The notes under the pieces: model-generated
The model's database searches: none
Told to the model about the DNA's origin: nothing
What the model saw: the letters and a program-made list of their open reading frames with translations, nothing else
Source of the DNA: Exiguobacterium algae
GTDB lineage: Bacteria > Bacillota > Bacilli > Exiguobacteriales > Exiguobacteriaceae
DNA: 64,000 nucleotides
Direction of reading: 5' to 3'
Assembly (NCBI RefSeq): GCF_018617875.1
Contig: NZ_JACSKZ010000003.1
Span: 186,001 to 250,000 of the forward strand
Made by a program: the position numbers and the translations under genes
Shown: in pieces, positions 56,011 through 64,000 of the stretch
Layout: the number at the start of each line of letters is the position of its first letter
Numbering within the stretch: the stretch's first letter is position 1

Positions 56011-56817
56011 ATGATATATTTAGAAATTAGGTATCTAGAATATGATGTTGAACAATTAGTAAATGATTCTTCAAATTCAATTGTGAAATTTAGAAATACC
56101 TATGATATTAATATTGATGCAGACAAGCTTTACAATGATTTGAACAATTTAATTTGTGTTAAAAGACAAGATGGTTTTTATATAAGAGTTAATAAAAGTC
56201 TTAATGACATTCAAGTGATCATTGAAATTAATATCTACGAACATCTTGATGAAAATTACAATAATCAAAACGAAAGTGAAAGTTATGAACATATCTTGAG
56301 TTACTTTGAAAACTTAAATATGCAGAACGTAGAGGAACAAATCAATGAATGCATCGACCCAGATATGTTGATTTACACTCATGAGTTATCAGAGGAAAAA
56401 TTCGCAGAACTAAAACAAGAGTTAAGTAAATATGACATTGACGTAGTAAAATTAAATAAATCTATTCATAGACAAGAGCAAGGCGCAGGTGGTTGGTGGG
56501 AAGAATTTATTATTGGTGTCATTTGTAGTGGGGTAACATATGATTTATCTAAAAATCTAGTGAAGTCCATTATTACAAAAGTGCTTGAATCACCCTATAC
56601 AAGTGAAGGTTTGGATGTGCAAACATTATTAGATAGTGTTACTGAGGTAATAGACACTAATCGCACTAGCTTAAAGATAAGCGAATTTAAATTACGTGAA
56701 GATGGTAAATACAGTGTAGTTCTTTATGACAGGTATGATACCTATTTGATAGTTTGTAAATCTTCAGGAGAAATAGAACAGATTAAAAAACAGCAAAATT
56801 CTTATACACACATCTAA
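56011..56817 (+). CDS. Hypothetical protein of the rlmH island
   Basis: 268 residues, strongly AT-rich codon usage. The N-terminal part (1-150) is acidic and looks like a mixed alpha/beta domain. A glycine- and tryptophan-rich, partly hydrophobic segment, EQGAGGWWEEFIIGVICSG (about 155-173), follows, then a helical stretch and a beta-rich end. I do not recognise the family. TGGAGG lies 6-7 nt before the ATG. It converges on the SIR2 gene with a shared terminator. Confidence 0.65.
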   Translation: MIYLEIRYLEYDVEQLVNDSSNSIVKFRNTYDINIDADKLYNDLNNLICVKRQDGFYIRVNKSLNDIQVIIEINIYEHLDENYNNQNESESYEHILSYFENLNMQNVEEQINECIDPDMLIYTHELSEEKFAELKQELSKYDIDVVKLNKSIHRQEQGAGGWWEEFIIGVICSGVTYDLSKNLVKSIITKVLESPYTSEGLDVQTLLDSVTEVIDTNRTSLKISEFKLREDGKYSVVLYDRYDTYLIVCKSSGEIEQIKKQQNSYTHI

Positions 56818-56860
56818 TGAATATTATTAAAATCACATTTTGATTAATTTATAACTCAAG

Positions 56861-56898
56861 AAAAATCCTACTCAAGAAAATATTGAGTAGGATTTTTT
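56861..56898. terminator. Bidirectional terminator between the hypothetical and SIR2 genes
   Basis: AAAAATCCTACTCAA / TTGAGTAGGATTTTT, a perfect 15-bp stem. Confidence 0.85.
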
Positions 56899-56910
56899 GT
56901 GCATGGAAAT

Positions 56911-56954
56911 CTCATTTACTTATGATACGGTTCTCCGTATCGCATCTAAATGAG
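56911..56954. repeat. rlmH-end-like att repeat C with inverted repeat
   Basis: 56911-56933 is a copy of the rlmH 3' end (59565-59587) with 21 of 23 identical bases; on the minus strand it still reads ...EPYHK-stop. It also forms an imperfect hairpin: CTCATTTA / TAAATGAG outside and GATACGG / CCGTATC inside (56911-56954). The core TATCATAAGTAA resembles the staphylococcal SCC attachment core. Confidence 0.65.
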
Positions 56955-56969
56955 GTTATTCATTAATAA

Positions 56970-58742
56970 TTATTCTAGATTTATATAAGATTCAATTATG
57001 TGTGCTGACATGAAAGCAGGTCCAATCATCAATGTTCTTATATATTCCACAATATTCTTAAGCGCAGTTTTAAACTCATTTCTATCACCATCAAATAGTA
57101 CTAACACCTCCCATTCGTCCCCTTCTTCTCTACCGTCACTTAAAAAATCTTTTATTGCACTATTATCCTGCTTATATGCAAATCGACCGTAATGATAGTT
57201 TTTCACTGTCTCTCGAAACTGTTGATGAGTCGCACGCAGTAAACCTAAAACATCGTAAGTGGCATTTATCTCATGTTCATCAATCCAAATTCCTATACCT
57301 AGTAAGTTTTTTAACAGAAAAGGACCCATGACAATTGTTTCGAACGGCAAATAATAATTACTATTAACTTCTAAATATCTTGCCATATCATCAAATCCAC
57401 GATTTGGGGACATATACCATTCAAAATTTTGTGACTGATAACTTCTATTCCTAATTTTAGGTTTAGTGATCACTTGTTTTAAAACCAGGTAATTTTTGCT
57501 TTTAATCAACGACATACATATGCTATGAAAAACGTATTGAAGAGGTAGTTCTTTAACTTTCAATAATATGGTGTTACCATCCCCTGAAGAAAGAATTGTT
57601 AACCGCTCCAATGAGCTAATCAATAAGTCTTTATAGGAATCCGCTTGGTAATATGCAATTACAGTTAGTAGACAAACTAACTCTCTTGATTGTTCTTCTA
57701 CTTTTGGAACCCATTCTTTCACCAATTCATCGCTAGATTTTCTTTTTTCATTGGCATTAAAACTTTTCATATTCTCGATAAGAACTTCTGTTTCACTTGT
57801 TATAAAATCATTAATTTCAATAGTTCGGTTTTGAGTTAAAAGTTTTTTAAGTCTACTAATTTTCATTGCAAGCGTATCAGGATTCAACTTTTTATTTTGA
57901 TTTATGCTTAAAACATTTTCTTTTAATTGGTAAAAGAAAATGTCTGCGCCTCTGTTATCTACAATTACATGTGCATCTCTAAATTCAACTACTTCATGTG
58001 CCGCCGGGTTAAGATGCTCATTAAAGTTATGCCAATACCAAGAATATCTTCTTCCTACCACACTCCGAATAGTATGTTTGAGCGCCGTATCCCACTCTGC
58101 AGACCAACCCGAAACAATCATTCCATAGTCATTAAAAACTTGCTTCAGTAACCCTTTAAGTTCCGGGGAGTATTCCTTCAGCTCATCCGTAATATTTTTA
58201 AAACGCATATCACGATAATCGCCATGTACTTTAATGATTGTACATTCCGCGTGTGTAAGTGGTCTCATTCCTTCGATATCTGAATCATGATAAAGCGTTT
58301 GATATTGTACATTCAAGGCATCTAACGCTTGTTCCATTAGACGGTCAAAGTTTGTCGTTACAATTACTTTAATAAAGCCGTCATGTACTAACTCAGCAAT
58401 AGCTTTATGAGCTTGAGTAGGGACTTTAAGTCCATGTTCTTGATCGTCTTTTGAAGGTTCAAAAAACTCTCTTAACAAGCCATTTCGATCCGAAGAAGTC
58501 TTCGCTAGCAACTCGATAACTTCATCGTAAGCAGGTTGCTTTCCGTACTTTTCCTCGTACCATTCTATTGCATTCGCTTTATCACTTCCTTGTACTTTCA
58601 TTAATCTCCCGCATAGCGTCTCCAGTATGTGCCACCCTGTTGGTATGCCTGCTGAATAAGAAACTCCAGACCCAAGTAATAGTGCATACACCCCTTTATT
58701 TGATTCCATAGAAAACGATAGAGATACCATTTTATCGTCCAT
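56970..58742 (-). CDS. SIR2-family NADase, probable anti-phage defence protein
   Basis: 590-residue protein. The N-terminal SIR2-like domain (about 15-280) has the nucleotide-binding motif LLLGSGVSYSAGIPT, VTTNFDRLMEQAL (Asn/Asp, about 128) and the catalytic His in IKVHGDYR (about 172). SIR2 domains in defence systems (Thoeris ThsA, DSR, SIR2-pAgo) hydrolyse NAD+ to kill infected cells. The C-terminal 300 residues are helical and unassigned, possibly the sensor. No ThsB, Argonaute or HerA gene is adjacent, so a single-protein DSR-like system is likely. ATG 58742 follows GGAGG by 6 nt. Confidence 0.85.
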   Translation of the reverse strand: MDDKMVSLSFSMESNKGVYALLLGSGVSYSAGIPTGWHILETLCGRLMKVQGSDKANAIEWYEEKYGKQPAYDEVIELLAKTSSDRNGLLREFFEPSKDDQEHGLKVPTQAHKAIAELVHDGFIKVIVTTNFDRLMEQALDALNVQYQTLYHDSDIEGMRPLTHAECTIIKVHGDYRDMRFKNITDELKEYSPELKGLLKQVFNDYGMIVSGWSAEWDTALKHTIRSVVGRRYSWYWHNFNEHLNPAAHEVVEFRDAHVIVDNRGADIFFYQLKENVLSINQNKKLNPDTLAMKISRLKKLLTQNRTIEINDFITSETEVLIENMKSFNANEKRKSSDELVKEWVPKVEEQSRELVCLLTVIAYYQADSYKDLLISSLERLTILSSGDGNTILLKVKELPLQYVFHSICMSLIKSKNYLVLKQVITKPKIRNRSYQSQNFEWYMSPNRGFDDMARYLEVNSNYYLPFETIVMGPFLLKNLLGIGIWIDEHEINATYDVLGLLRATHQQFRETVKNYHYGRFAYKQDNSAIKDFLSDGREEGDEWEVLVLFDGDRNEFKTALKNIVEYIRTLMIGPAFMSAHIIESYINLE

Positions 58743-59016
58743 TGCCATCCTCCTCGACGTTTCAAGACTTCCTCACTATAAACAATTAGTTTATTTGACC
58801 TTGCTCTCCTTCTCTATTATTAAAAATAAACCTTGTTTCCGGGTCCTACAGTAAAAGCCGCTTAATAGGCGATATACGCGACTTTCGTTGATATAGAAGT
58901 CCATTTAGTCGTATCATGGATAAAAGCTGTTTTAAATGTCTATTCGGACGTGTAGAATCGATTTATCTTAGTTCGATGAGCCATCCTGAATATAAAGCAA
59001 TATTCACTAAAAACAA

Positions 59017-59054
59017 AAAAGCGGAGGTGACCCCTCAGGATCATCTCCGCTTTT
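59017..59054. terminator. Orphan bidirectional terminator
   Basis: Long stem AAAAGCGGAGGTGA / TCATCTCCGCTTTT with no intact gene ending nearby; probably the tail of a lost gene. Confidence 0.65.
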
Positions 59055-59156
59055 GTCCAAAAAATCGAATAACGTCTTCGTTTTATCATTTTCTGCGTTT
59101 AATAACTCGGAATATTTACAGGAAGAATAAAATACTATAGTTGAAAGAAATTAAAG

Positions 59157-59179
59157 CTTATTTACTTATCGTACGGTTC
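59157..59179 (-). repeat. rlmH-end-like att repeat B
   Basis: 20 of 23 bases are identical to the rlmH 3' end. On the minus strand it reads ...DEPYDK-stop, a decayed rlmH tail. Confidence 0.6.
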
Positions 59180-59227
59180 ATCATAATGGAGATAAATATG
59201 ATAATTTGATTTTTTAAATACAATAGC

Positions 59228-59422
59228 TTAGGCGATTATTTCAAACCAAGCTTCGAAATTGGGACTTCCTAATTGACAAGCAAAACTACCATTTACAATT
59301 ACTCCTTCTTTATCAGAAGCATTAAATAGTTCCCCTTGCCTCACTTCATATCCATTTACTTTGAAATCCGCTCTCGCTCTAACAATCATTAGTTCGTCAT
59401 CAGGTATAAAAATTTTAAACAT
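59228..59422 (-). CDS. Small hypothetical protein
   Basis: 64 residues, likely a small beta-rich protein (IPDDELMIVRARADFKVNGYEVRQGELFNASD...). No signal peptide or membrane segment. AGAGGTTGATAAGG lies before the ATG. It lies between two att-like repeats. No family recognised. Confidence 0.5.
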   Translation of the reverse strand: MFKIFIPDDELMIVRARADFKVNGYEVRQGELFNASDKEGVIVNGSFACQLGSPNFEAWFEIIA

Positions 59423-59564
59423 ACCTTATCAACCTCTTTGTTTAAGTTTTTAATATCATAATACATTTACACTAATCTATTCTTAAAAAATTAGATATAA
59501 ATAGCATGAATAATAGGATTAGACGACAAAAATGCTTTGGAATAACGCTGTTTTTTATAATAAC

Positions 59565-59587
59565 CTCATTTATTTATGGTACGGTTC
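59565..59587 (-). repeat. rlmH 3'-end att-like sequence A (chromosomal copy)
   Basis: The end of rlmH (NEPYHK-stop) and the next bases. Copies occur at 59157-59179 and 56911-56933 in the same orientation. The following TAAATGAGGTTATT (59572-59559, minus) recurs inverted at 56947-56960 (plus). Confidence 0.65.
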
Positions 59588-60049
59588 ATTCCGATTGATC
59601 CGATACGCCCGATAAATCTGCTCACACAAAACAAGCTTCATCAGCTGATGCGGGAACGTCATCTTCGAAAATGAGATCGTATCGTTTGCCCGTTTCATCA
59701 CATCGTCAGACAAACCGAGCGATCCCCCGATGACGAAGGCGATTTTACTTTTCCCGTACGTGGCGAGTTGATCGAGCTCACGGGCGAACTCCTCGCTCGT
59801 CCGCTGCTTTCCCTGAATGGCAAGCGCGATGACATGCGTATCTGGGGATAACTTCGCCAAAATCCGCTCGCCTTCCTTTTGTTTTACTAGTAACATATCT
59901 GCCTCACTCAAATGCTCGGGTGCTTTTTCGTCTGGAACCTCGATTTCCTGCACTTTCGCGTAGGCAGAGAGCCGTTTCGTATACTCTGCAATTCCTTGCT
60001 TCAAATATTTTTCTTTTAATTTTCCGACCGTGATAATTGAAATATTCAT
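59570..60049 (-). CDS. rlmH: 23S rRNA (pseudouridine1915-N3)-methyltransferase
   Basis: 159-residue SPOUT methyltransferase modifying 23S rRNA. The start [20 protein letters not shown], the SAM-binding knot region [13 protein letters not shown] (about 102-114) and the C-terminus [23 protein letters not shown]...NEPYHK are those of RlmH/OrfX. The 3' end is the integration site of SCC elements in staphylococci; here it is repeated within the neighbouring island. Reading frame intact. Confidence 0.96.
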   Translation of the reverse strand: MNISIITVGKLKEKYLKQGIAEYTKRLSAYAKVQEIEVPDEKAPEHLSEADMLLVKQKEGERILAKLSPDTHVIALAIQGKQRTSEEFARELDQLATYGKSKIAFVIGGSLGLSDDVMKRANDTISFSKMTFPHQLMKLVLCEQIYRAYRINRNEPYHK

Positions 60050-60082
60050 CCAATTCTTCCTTTTTCCACAGTTTTTTTGGAG

Positions 60083-60115
60083 TTATCCATAGGGTTATCC
60101 ACAGAGTTATCCACA
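60083..60115 (+). promoter_or_regulatory. DnaA-box cluster beside rlmH
   Basis: TTATCCATA (60083), TTATCCACA (60095) and TTATCCACA (60107) are spaced exactly 12 bp apart. Two are perfect DnaA boxes and one has a single change. They lie between rlmH and the CxxH/CxxC gene. Confidence 0.75.
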
Positions 60116-60132
60116 AATCCACATGTTGATGA

Positions 60133-60294
60133 TCACTTTTTGCTTGACACAACATATGTTGCGTCGGCCTCACAGAACTCACAGGTCACTTGTCCACTTG
60201 TGGACAATTCTTCGAGCACTGGGTACTCACCCGTTTCATCAACGATGATGTCTAGAGCCAATTCAACATGTTCCTTGCATACTTTTTTTTCCAC
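60133..60294 (-). CDS. CxxH/CxxC small protein
   Basis: 53-residue protein starting at GTG 60294 with AAGGAGGA about 6 nt upstream. It has VCKEH (CxxH) at the N-terminus and VTCEFCEADA (CxxC) near the C-terminus, so it probably binds a metal ion, with an acidic stretch (DETGEYPVLEEL) between. A protein of this type lies between htrA and rlmH in many Bacillales; function unknown. Its 3' end is next to the DnaA boxes. Confidence 0.85.
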   Translation of the reverse strand: MEKKVCKEHVELALDIIVDETGEYPVLEELSTSGQVTCEFCEADATYVVSSKK

Positions 60295-60310
60295 AGTTTT
60301 TCCTCCTTAA

Positions 60311-60333
60311 AAAAGAAGCGTCGCCGCTTCTTT
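60311..60333 (-). terminator. Terminator of the htrA-type gene
   Basis: AAAGAAGCG / CGCTTCTTT stem with a minus-strand T-run, overlapping the stop codon. Confidence 0.75.
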
Positions 60334-61600
60334 ACGTTGCTTCAATTAGTGTCGCTTCGGTTTCTTTTACTTTCCCTCGGCGTTTAAATTCAATCGATAC
60401 CGTGTCCCCGACCGTCGCGTCCCGATATAAGGCATCCCGTAAATCGACATAGCGCTTGATCTCCCGGTCGCCAATTTTCGTAATGACGTCTCCGACTCGG
60501 AGTCCCGCTTCTTCAGCCGGGCTTCCCGGCGTCACTTCTTCGATGAAGACACCGTCCTCATTATCGAAAGGGATCCCGTATTCTTCACGGACATTCCCAG
60601 GCACGGCAATCACTTCCTGGATTGTGACCCCAAGCTGTGCCCGTGTCACCTTCCCATCATGTTCTAGCATGTCAATGACCGGCAGCGCCACGTTGACGGG
60701 AATCGAAAAGCCGACCCCTTCCACGCTCGCCTCAGCGATTTTCATTGAGTTAATGCCGACGAGTTCGCCTCGGATGTTGATTAAGGCGCCACCGGAATTC
60801 CCCGGATTGATGGCCGCATCCGTCTGGATGACTTCGGCATTGTAATCCATCAGTCCATCGCTGTTCGTATCGACCGGTACGGTCCGTTCGACACCACTGA
60901 CGATACCACGTGTGACCGAGTTTGAGAAGACGCCGAGCGGATTCCCGATTGCCATGACCGTCTCTCCCGCTTGTAACACGGTCGAATCTCCCAACACGAT
61001 CGGTTTCGCGTCAATTTTGTCCGGCAGCTCGACCTCGGCCACAGCCAAATCATTGAGCGGGTCTTCCCCTAGGATGGTCGCGGTCGCCACCTGTCCGTCC
61101 GAAAAAGCGACGTTGATTTCATCGGCTTCTTCGATCACGTGAAAATTCGTGACGATATACGCTTTGTTCCCGTCCACCTTATAAATCACTCCGGATCCGG
61201 CTCCCGCTTCCCATTGTGAGTCGGAGGTGAAGGCCTTCTGGATGTTTGTGATGCTGACGACGGACGTTTTCGCACTCAGGACGGCGGTTGTAATATCCGA
61301 CTCCGTGACCGTAACGGCCTGCTCCGTCCGAATCAACTCGTTTGTGACAAAACGAGAGGTCGGTGAATCCCAGAGCATGATTGTGAGAAAGAACAAAGCC
61401 GCTCCTAAGAATCCACCGACCCCTCCAAGTAGTAAAGGTTTTATATTCGGTCTCGGCTTGTGACGCACGTGTTGAGCTTCTTGCTTCGGTCGCCATTCGC
61501 TCCGAGATGGGTACGTTGATTGTGTTTCTGTTTCGTCTGCTTCGTGCGTTAAAGGTACGACGTCTTGAGGTTCATACTCATGGTGTCTCTCTTCGTTCAC
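60332..61600 (-). CDS. htrC: HtrA/DegP-type membrane serine protease
   Basis: 422-residue membrane-anchored protease for misfolded exported proteins. A cytoplasmic N-terminus (about 1-60) is followed by one transmembrane helix (GGVGGFLGAALFFLTIMLW, about 60-78). The catalytic triad is His in TNFHVIEE, Asp in DPLNDLAV and Ser in NPGNSGGAL. A C-terminal PDZ domain (about 320-415) contains GVFIEEVTPGSPAEEAGL. GTG 61600 is chosen because AAGGGGGG lies 7 nt upstream; an earlier TTG (61645) has none. In Bacillus this position holds yyxA. Confidence 0.9.
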   Translation of the reverse strand: MNEERHHEYEPQDVVPLTHEADETETQSTYPSRSEWRPKQEAQHVRHKPRPNIKPLLLGGVGGFLGAALFFLTIMLWDSPTSRFVTNELIRTEQAVTVTESDITTAVLSAKTSVVSITNIQKAFTSDSQWEAGAGSGVIYKVDGNKAYIVTNFHVIEEADEINVAFSDGQVATATILGEDPLNDLAVAEVELPDKIDAKPIVLGDSTVLQAGETVMAIGNPLGVFSNSVTRGIVSGVERTVPVDTNSDGLMDYNAEVIQTDAAINPGNSGGALINIRGELVGINSMKIAEASVEGVGFSIPVNVALPVIDMLEHDGKVTRAQLGVTIQEVIAVPGNVREEYGIPFDNEDGVFIEEVTPGSPAEEAGLRVGDVITKIGDREIKRYVDLRDALYRDATVGDTVSIEFKRRGKVKETEATLIEAT

Positions 61601-61651
61601 GACGCGTCCCCCCTTCAAGACAGTGTGATAACTGTCTTTTCCCAAGTTTTC

Positions 61652-62443
61652 TTATAAAGAAACGAGTGAAGTTGGGATTGTTGGGTCCGTGTCGCACAAT
61701 TTGACACGTTGCAAATCGATGTCCCGTGTTCCCAGTGTTTGCGACACACTCATTTGAGCAAGCTCTTTCATATTGTTGTCTTTGCTCAAATGCGCCAGGT
61801 AAATCCGTTTCGTCCGATCACCGATGACTTCGCTCATCGCGATGGCGGCGTCCTCGTTCGATACGTGACCATAGTCTCCAAGGATCCGTCGTTTGACACT
61901 CCACGGATAACGCCCCATCTGGAGCATCGAGACGTCGTGGTTCGATTCGAAGATGAAGTCGTCCGCTCCGCGAATCACACCTTTCATCCGGTCGGAGACG
62001 TATCCGGTATCGGTGATGTGGGCCAAGCGTTTGCCGTCATGGGCGAATTGATAAAACATCGGGTCCGCCGCATCGTGACTCACATTGAACGATTCGATCT
62101 CAATGTCGCCGAACTGTTTGACGTCGCCGACTTCCATGTGAAACTTCAGCGCCGGGTCGATCTTTCCGATGTGGGCTTCCATGGCTTCCCACGTCTTCGC
62201 GTTCGCATAAATCGGGATGTTGAATTTTCGTGCTAAGATCCCGACTCCTTTAATATGGTCGGAGTGCTCATGGGTGACGAGCAGTGCATCGATTCCGTCA
62301 AATGAGCGTCCGATCGCATCGATTCGTTGCTGCATCGCCTTCCCGGTCAATCCGGCATCGACAAGTAATTTTGTCCGTGCCGTCTCGATATAGAGGGCGT
62401 TTCCCGTCGAACCGCTCGCTAACACACTGTATTGTAAAGTCAC
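61652..62443 (-). CDS. walJ: WalJ (YycJ) metallo-beta-lactamase exonuclease-like protein
   Basis: 263-residue zinc hydrolase of the YycJ family; in other Bacillota it has 5'-to-3' exonuclease activity and links the WalRK operon to DNA metabolism. The zinc motif is VTHEHSDH (about residue 55), with further His/Asp ligands in [15 protein letters not shown] and [12 protein letters not shown] 62443 gives the family N-terminus [15 protein letters not shown] and has AAAGGAG upstream; ATG 62473 overlaps walI. Confidence 0.93.
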   Translation of the reverse strand: MTLQYSVLASGSTGNALYIETARTKLLVDAGLTGKAMQQRIDAIGRSFDGIDALLVTHEHSDHIKGVGILARKFNIPIYANAKTWEAMEAHIGKIDPALKFHMEVGDVKQFGDIEIESFNVSHDAADPMFYQFAHDGKRLAHITDTGYVSDRMKGVIRGADDFIFESNHDVSMLQMGRYPWSVKRRILGDYGHVSNEDAAIAMSEVIGDRTKRIYLAHLSKDNNMKELAQMSVSQTLGTRDIDLQRVKLCDTDPTIPTSLVSL

Positions 62444-62456
62444 TCGATCACTCCTT

Positions 62457-63281
62457 TCATGTTTCAATATCAAACTCTACACGCTCGACGGTGCCATCGA
62501 TGGCATTGACGAAATAAACCTGGTTGTCAATCGTGATGGCCCATAGCGGCGGCATGATGATCAGGCTGCCTGAACTATCGAGCGGGAGGCTATAAAATCC
62601 GGCATTGATGGCTCGCATCTCCTGATTCGGTTGGAAGTACTTCCGACCGGCAAGCTGCGAGATTGCCTCGCTCGCAGTCAAGACGAGGTCATCCTGTGTT
62701 TTTGATGATAAGTTCGTCAAATGGCGCTGTTTATAATCGGTCACTTCGAATGCATCGTTCAATTGGAGCAGCAGAAGTGAAGGCCCGATATAGGTCTCGC
62801 TGTCCCCTTCGACTTCCGGTGTCGAGAAAATCCGGTGCCCTTCGTACGTTTGGACGAAGGCGATCTGTTTCGATTGCTGATCATAACGCCAGTAGGAATA
62901 CTCGGCTCCAAAAGGAACGTATTCGCCCACAAAGGTCGTCGCGGTGTTCCGTAGTTCTTTCGCATCGAGAGGGACCGGTTGCTTCAGTTCCACCTCGAGT
63001 TGCATGTTTTCTAACGTCGTCGCCAATTGCGCGTCCCGGTTTTTCGTGATCATCGCAGCCGTCATCTGTTCCGATGAACCGGTCAAATACCCGATGTCAC
63101 GACTCATTCGTGGTAATTTCGATGGGTCGACATCCCGCTGGTCTAAAATTTGTGCAATCGACGTATTGTCGTTTGAAACGATTTCAGTGGCCCATGTCTC
63201 CGTCAACAGTTGGTACAGCAAGTAGATGTTCAGCGCGAGGAAGGCGAAGATTAAAATGGTTTTCGCTTTACTCCAATCCAC
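62457..63281 (-). CDS. walI: Two-component system regulatory protein WalI (YycI)
   Basis: 274-residue membrane protein with one N-terminal transmembrane helix (about 7-28) and an extracytoplasmic domain. Together with WalH it restrains the kinase WalK. The C-terminal part ends in the family's [13 protein letters not shown]-type strand. The gene overlaps the end of walH and lies 13 nt upstream of walJ. Confidence 0.92.
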   Translation of the reverse strand: MDWSKAKTILIFAFLALNIYLLYQLLTETWATEIVSNDNTSIAQILDQRDVDPSKLPRMSRDIGYLTGSSEQMTAAMITKNRDAQLATTLENMQLEVELKQPVPLDAKELRNTATTFVGEYVPFGAEYSYWRYDQQSKQIAFVQTYEGHRIFSTPEVEGDSETYIGPSLLLLQLNDAFEVTDYKQRHLTNLSSKTQDDLVLTASEAISQLAGRKYFQPNQEMRAINAGFYSLPLDSSGSLIIMPPLWAITIDNQVYFVNAIDGTVERVEFDIET

Positions 63282-64000
63282 GGTACATCATCCTTTCTGT
63301 CCAATCTCCTGGTTTGTTGTATGGGACCCACCGACCGGCTTCACGAACGAACCAATTCGGTGAAAACGTCACGTAACGACTCGCGTCCTCATTGTAATCA
63401 ATCTCGTAGCCGATGCGAATCTCTGTCACGTTCTCGAAACGTCCGGATTCGACTAACGTGTTGATCACGTCCTGAGCATTGGCCAGCTGCTTCGTCCCGA
63501 CGGAGATGAGTCGGTCGACTTCAAGATGGTGCCGCGTGATGGATCGGACTTGCGTCCCGTCATTTTCGACTCGGACTGTGGATAAGTCGATTGCGTCGTT
63601 ATTGATAAATGCTTCGCGTTGGCTAAATACCGGATATCCTTTCACGTGAAAGCGGAAGACGGTCGTCTCAAAGCCTTTGTTTGCTGGTGTGATCGCATCG
63701 AAACGGAGCGATAACCCTTGGCTTTCTGAAGACTCATCGACCCATCCCCCGTGGAAGTTCACGAACTCGATGATTGAGTCCAATCCTAGGGCAGATTTAC
63801 GATCCGTACTGTTTCGGGACAAGTTCCGGTAGCGGCTCGCATTCAACTTCGCATCGTATTCGGCGACGCTGATTCCGTTCGTCAACGCCCCTACCGAGCT
63901 TGTAGGATCGACTTCCTGCACGTTCGGGTCTCCCGGGAAATAAGTGTCCCGCATCCAATCAAGCCGCGTATCGATTTGAATGGAAGAAACATCATACGCA
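63268..64000 (-). CDS. walH: Two-component system regulatory protein WalH (YycH), truncated by the window
   Basis: The C-terminal 243 or so residues of YycH, the partner of WalI in controlling WalK. The frame is open to the right window edge, so the start and the N-terminal anchor are outside. Visible features include INNDAIDLSTVRVENDGTQVRS and a conserved C-terminal tail with FSPNWFVREAGRWVPYN. The walRK genes are expected beyond the edge. Confidence 0.88.
   Translation of the reverse strand, partial: AYDVSSIQIDTRLDWMRDTYFPGDPNVQEVDPTSSVGALTNGISVAEYDAKLNASRYRNLSRNSTDRKSALGLDSIIEFVNFHGGWVDESSESQGLSLRFDAITPANKGFETTVFRFHVKGYPVFSQREAFINNDAIDLSTVRVENDGTQVRSITRHHLEVDRLISVGTKQLANAQDVINTLVESGRFENVTEIRIGYEIDYNEDASRYVTFSPNWFVREAGRWVPYNKPGDWTERMMYRGLE

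Larger units (their letters stand above)
58743..59227. other. Intergenic AT-rich region of the island
   Basis: No convincing gene. It contains the SIR2 upstream region, an orphan terminator hairpin at 59017-59054 (AAAAGCGGAG / CTCCGCTTTT) and att-like repeat B at 59157-59179. A 74-codon frame at 58916-59140 runs through the hairpin and is not credible. Confidence 0.5.

Noticed and set aside
58916-59140. 74-codon plus-strand frame
   Set aside because: It has no ribosome-binding site and runs through a strong terminator hairpin.
54671-59587. A complete SCC element
   Set aside because: No ccr recombinase gene and no outer left att copy were seen; only an SCC-like origin is proposed.
60077-60310. 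77-codon plus-strand frame opposite the CxxH/CxxC gene
   Set aside because: It has no ribosome-binding site; the opposite strand carries the recognisable small gene.
1-64000. tRNA, rRNA, CRISPR arrays, insertion sequences
   Set aside because: I saw no tRNA-like cloverleaf, rRNA segment, regular repeat-spacer array or transposase reading frame.

Overview
The window is a gene-dense stretch of a Bacillota chromosome with moderate GC. The block walH-walI-walJ, htrA-type protease, CxxH/CxxC protein, rlmH (60-64 kb) is the arrangement found close to the replication origin in Bacillales. Gene content (Bacillus-type guaC, htpG, ahpCF, mqo, degV, DbpA/YxiN helicase, DUF4317, LURP-one family) and roughly 50% GC suggest Exiguobacterium or a close relative; this is inference from gene content, not a database match. 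I saw no rRNA, tRNA, CRISPR array or transposase gene.

Layout. 0-15 kb: two MFS transporters, a four-PAS diguanylate cyclase, guaC with a PurR-type operator, a minus-strand operon (GGDEF-EAL-GAF-GGDEF protein, P-loop kinase-like protein, metallo-beta-lactamase hydrolase, GNAT), a flavin monooxygenase-like protein, a YjiH-type membrane protein, a C39-like protein and rluF. 15-17 kb: a predicted small RNA (minus) divergent from a CIRCE-controlled htpG. 17-21 kb: a restriction-modification island with one cytosine-5 methyltransferase, a Sau3AI/MutH-type nuclease, a Vsr nuclease and a BglII/BstYI-type nuclease. 21-32.5 kb: PerR-type ahpC-ahpF, a UDG-like protein, a zinc alcohol dehydrogenase, MarR and CarD-type regulators, mqo, degV, and an ada-alkA-ogt alkylation-repair operon.

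32.6-46.7 kb is a beta-glucan region: a secreted GH16 laminarinase-like enzyme with CBM-like repeats, NUDIX and LURP-one genes, alkaline phosphatase, a membrane diguanylate cyclase whose extracellular domain resembles the laminarinase CBM, a domain-swapped GH3 glycosidase overlapping an HSL-type esterase, a DbpA-type helicase and a secreted alpha/alpha-barrel-like protein. Three of these genes carry the same AAAGCGCTTT palindrome upstream, two of them also have a cre-like site. This suggests that glucan degradation, glucan sensing and c-di-GMP synthesis are co-ordinated.

47-54.6 kb: DUF4317 protein, msrA with an apparent ATC start, and an ACP / AMP-ligase / MBOAT / SGNH cassette that resembles a rearranged dlt system and sits under a near-consensus Fur box; then aldo/keto reductase and GNAT genes. 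54.6-59.6 kb is an AT-rich island next to the 3' end of rlmH. It holds a SIR2-family NADase gene, several orphan genes and gene remnants, and three direct copies of the rlmH 3'-end sequence, reminiscent of SCC-type attachment sites. 59.6-64 kb returns to the conserved wal/htrA/rlmH block, with a 12-bp-phased DnaA-box cluster beside rlmH.
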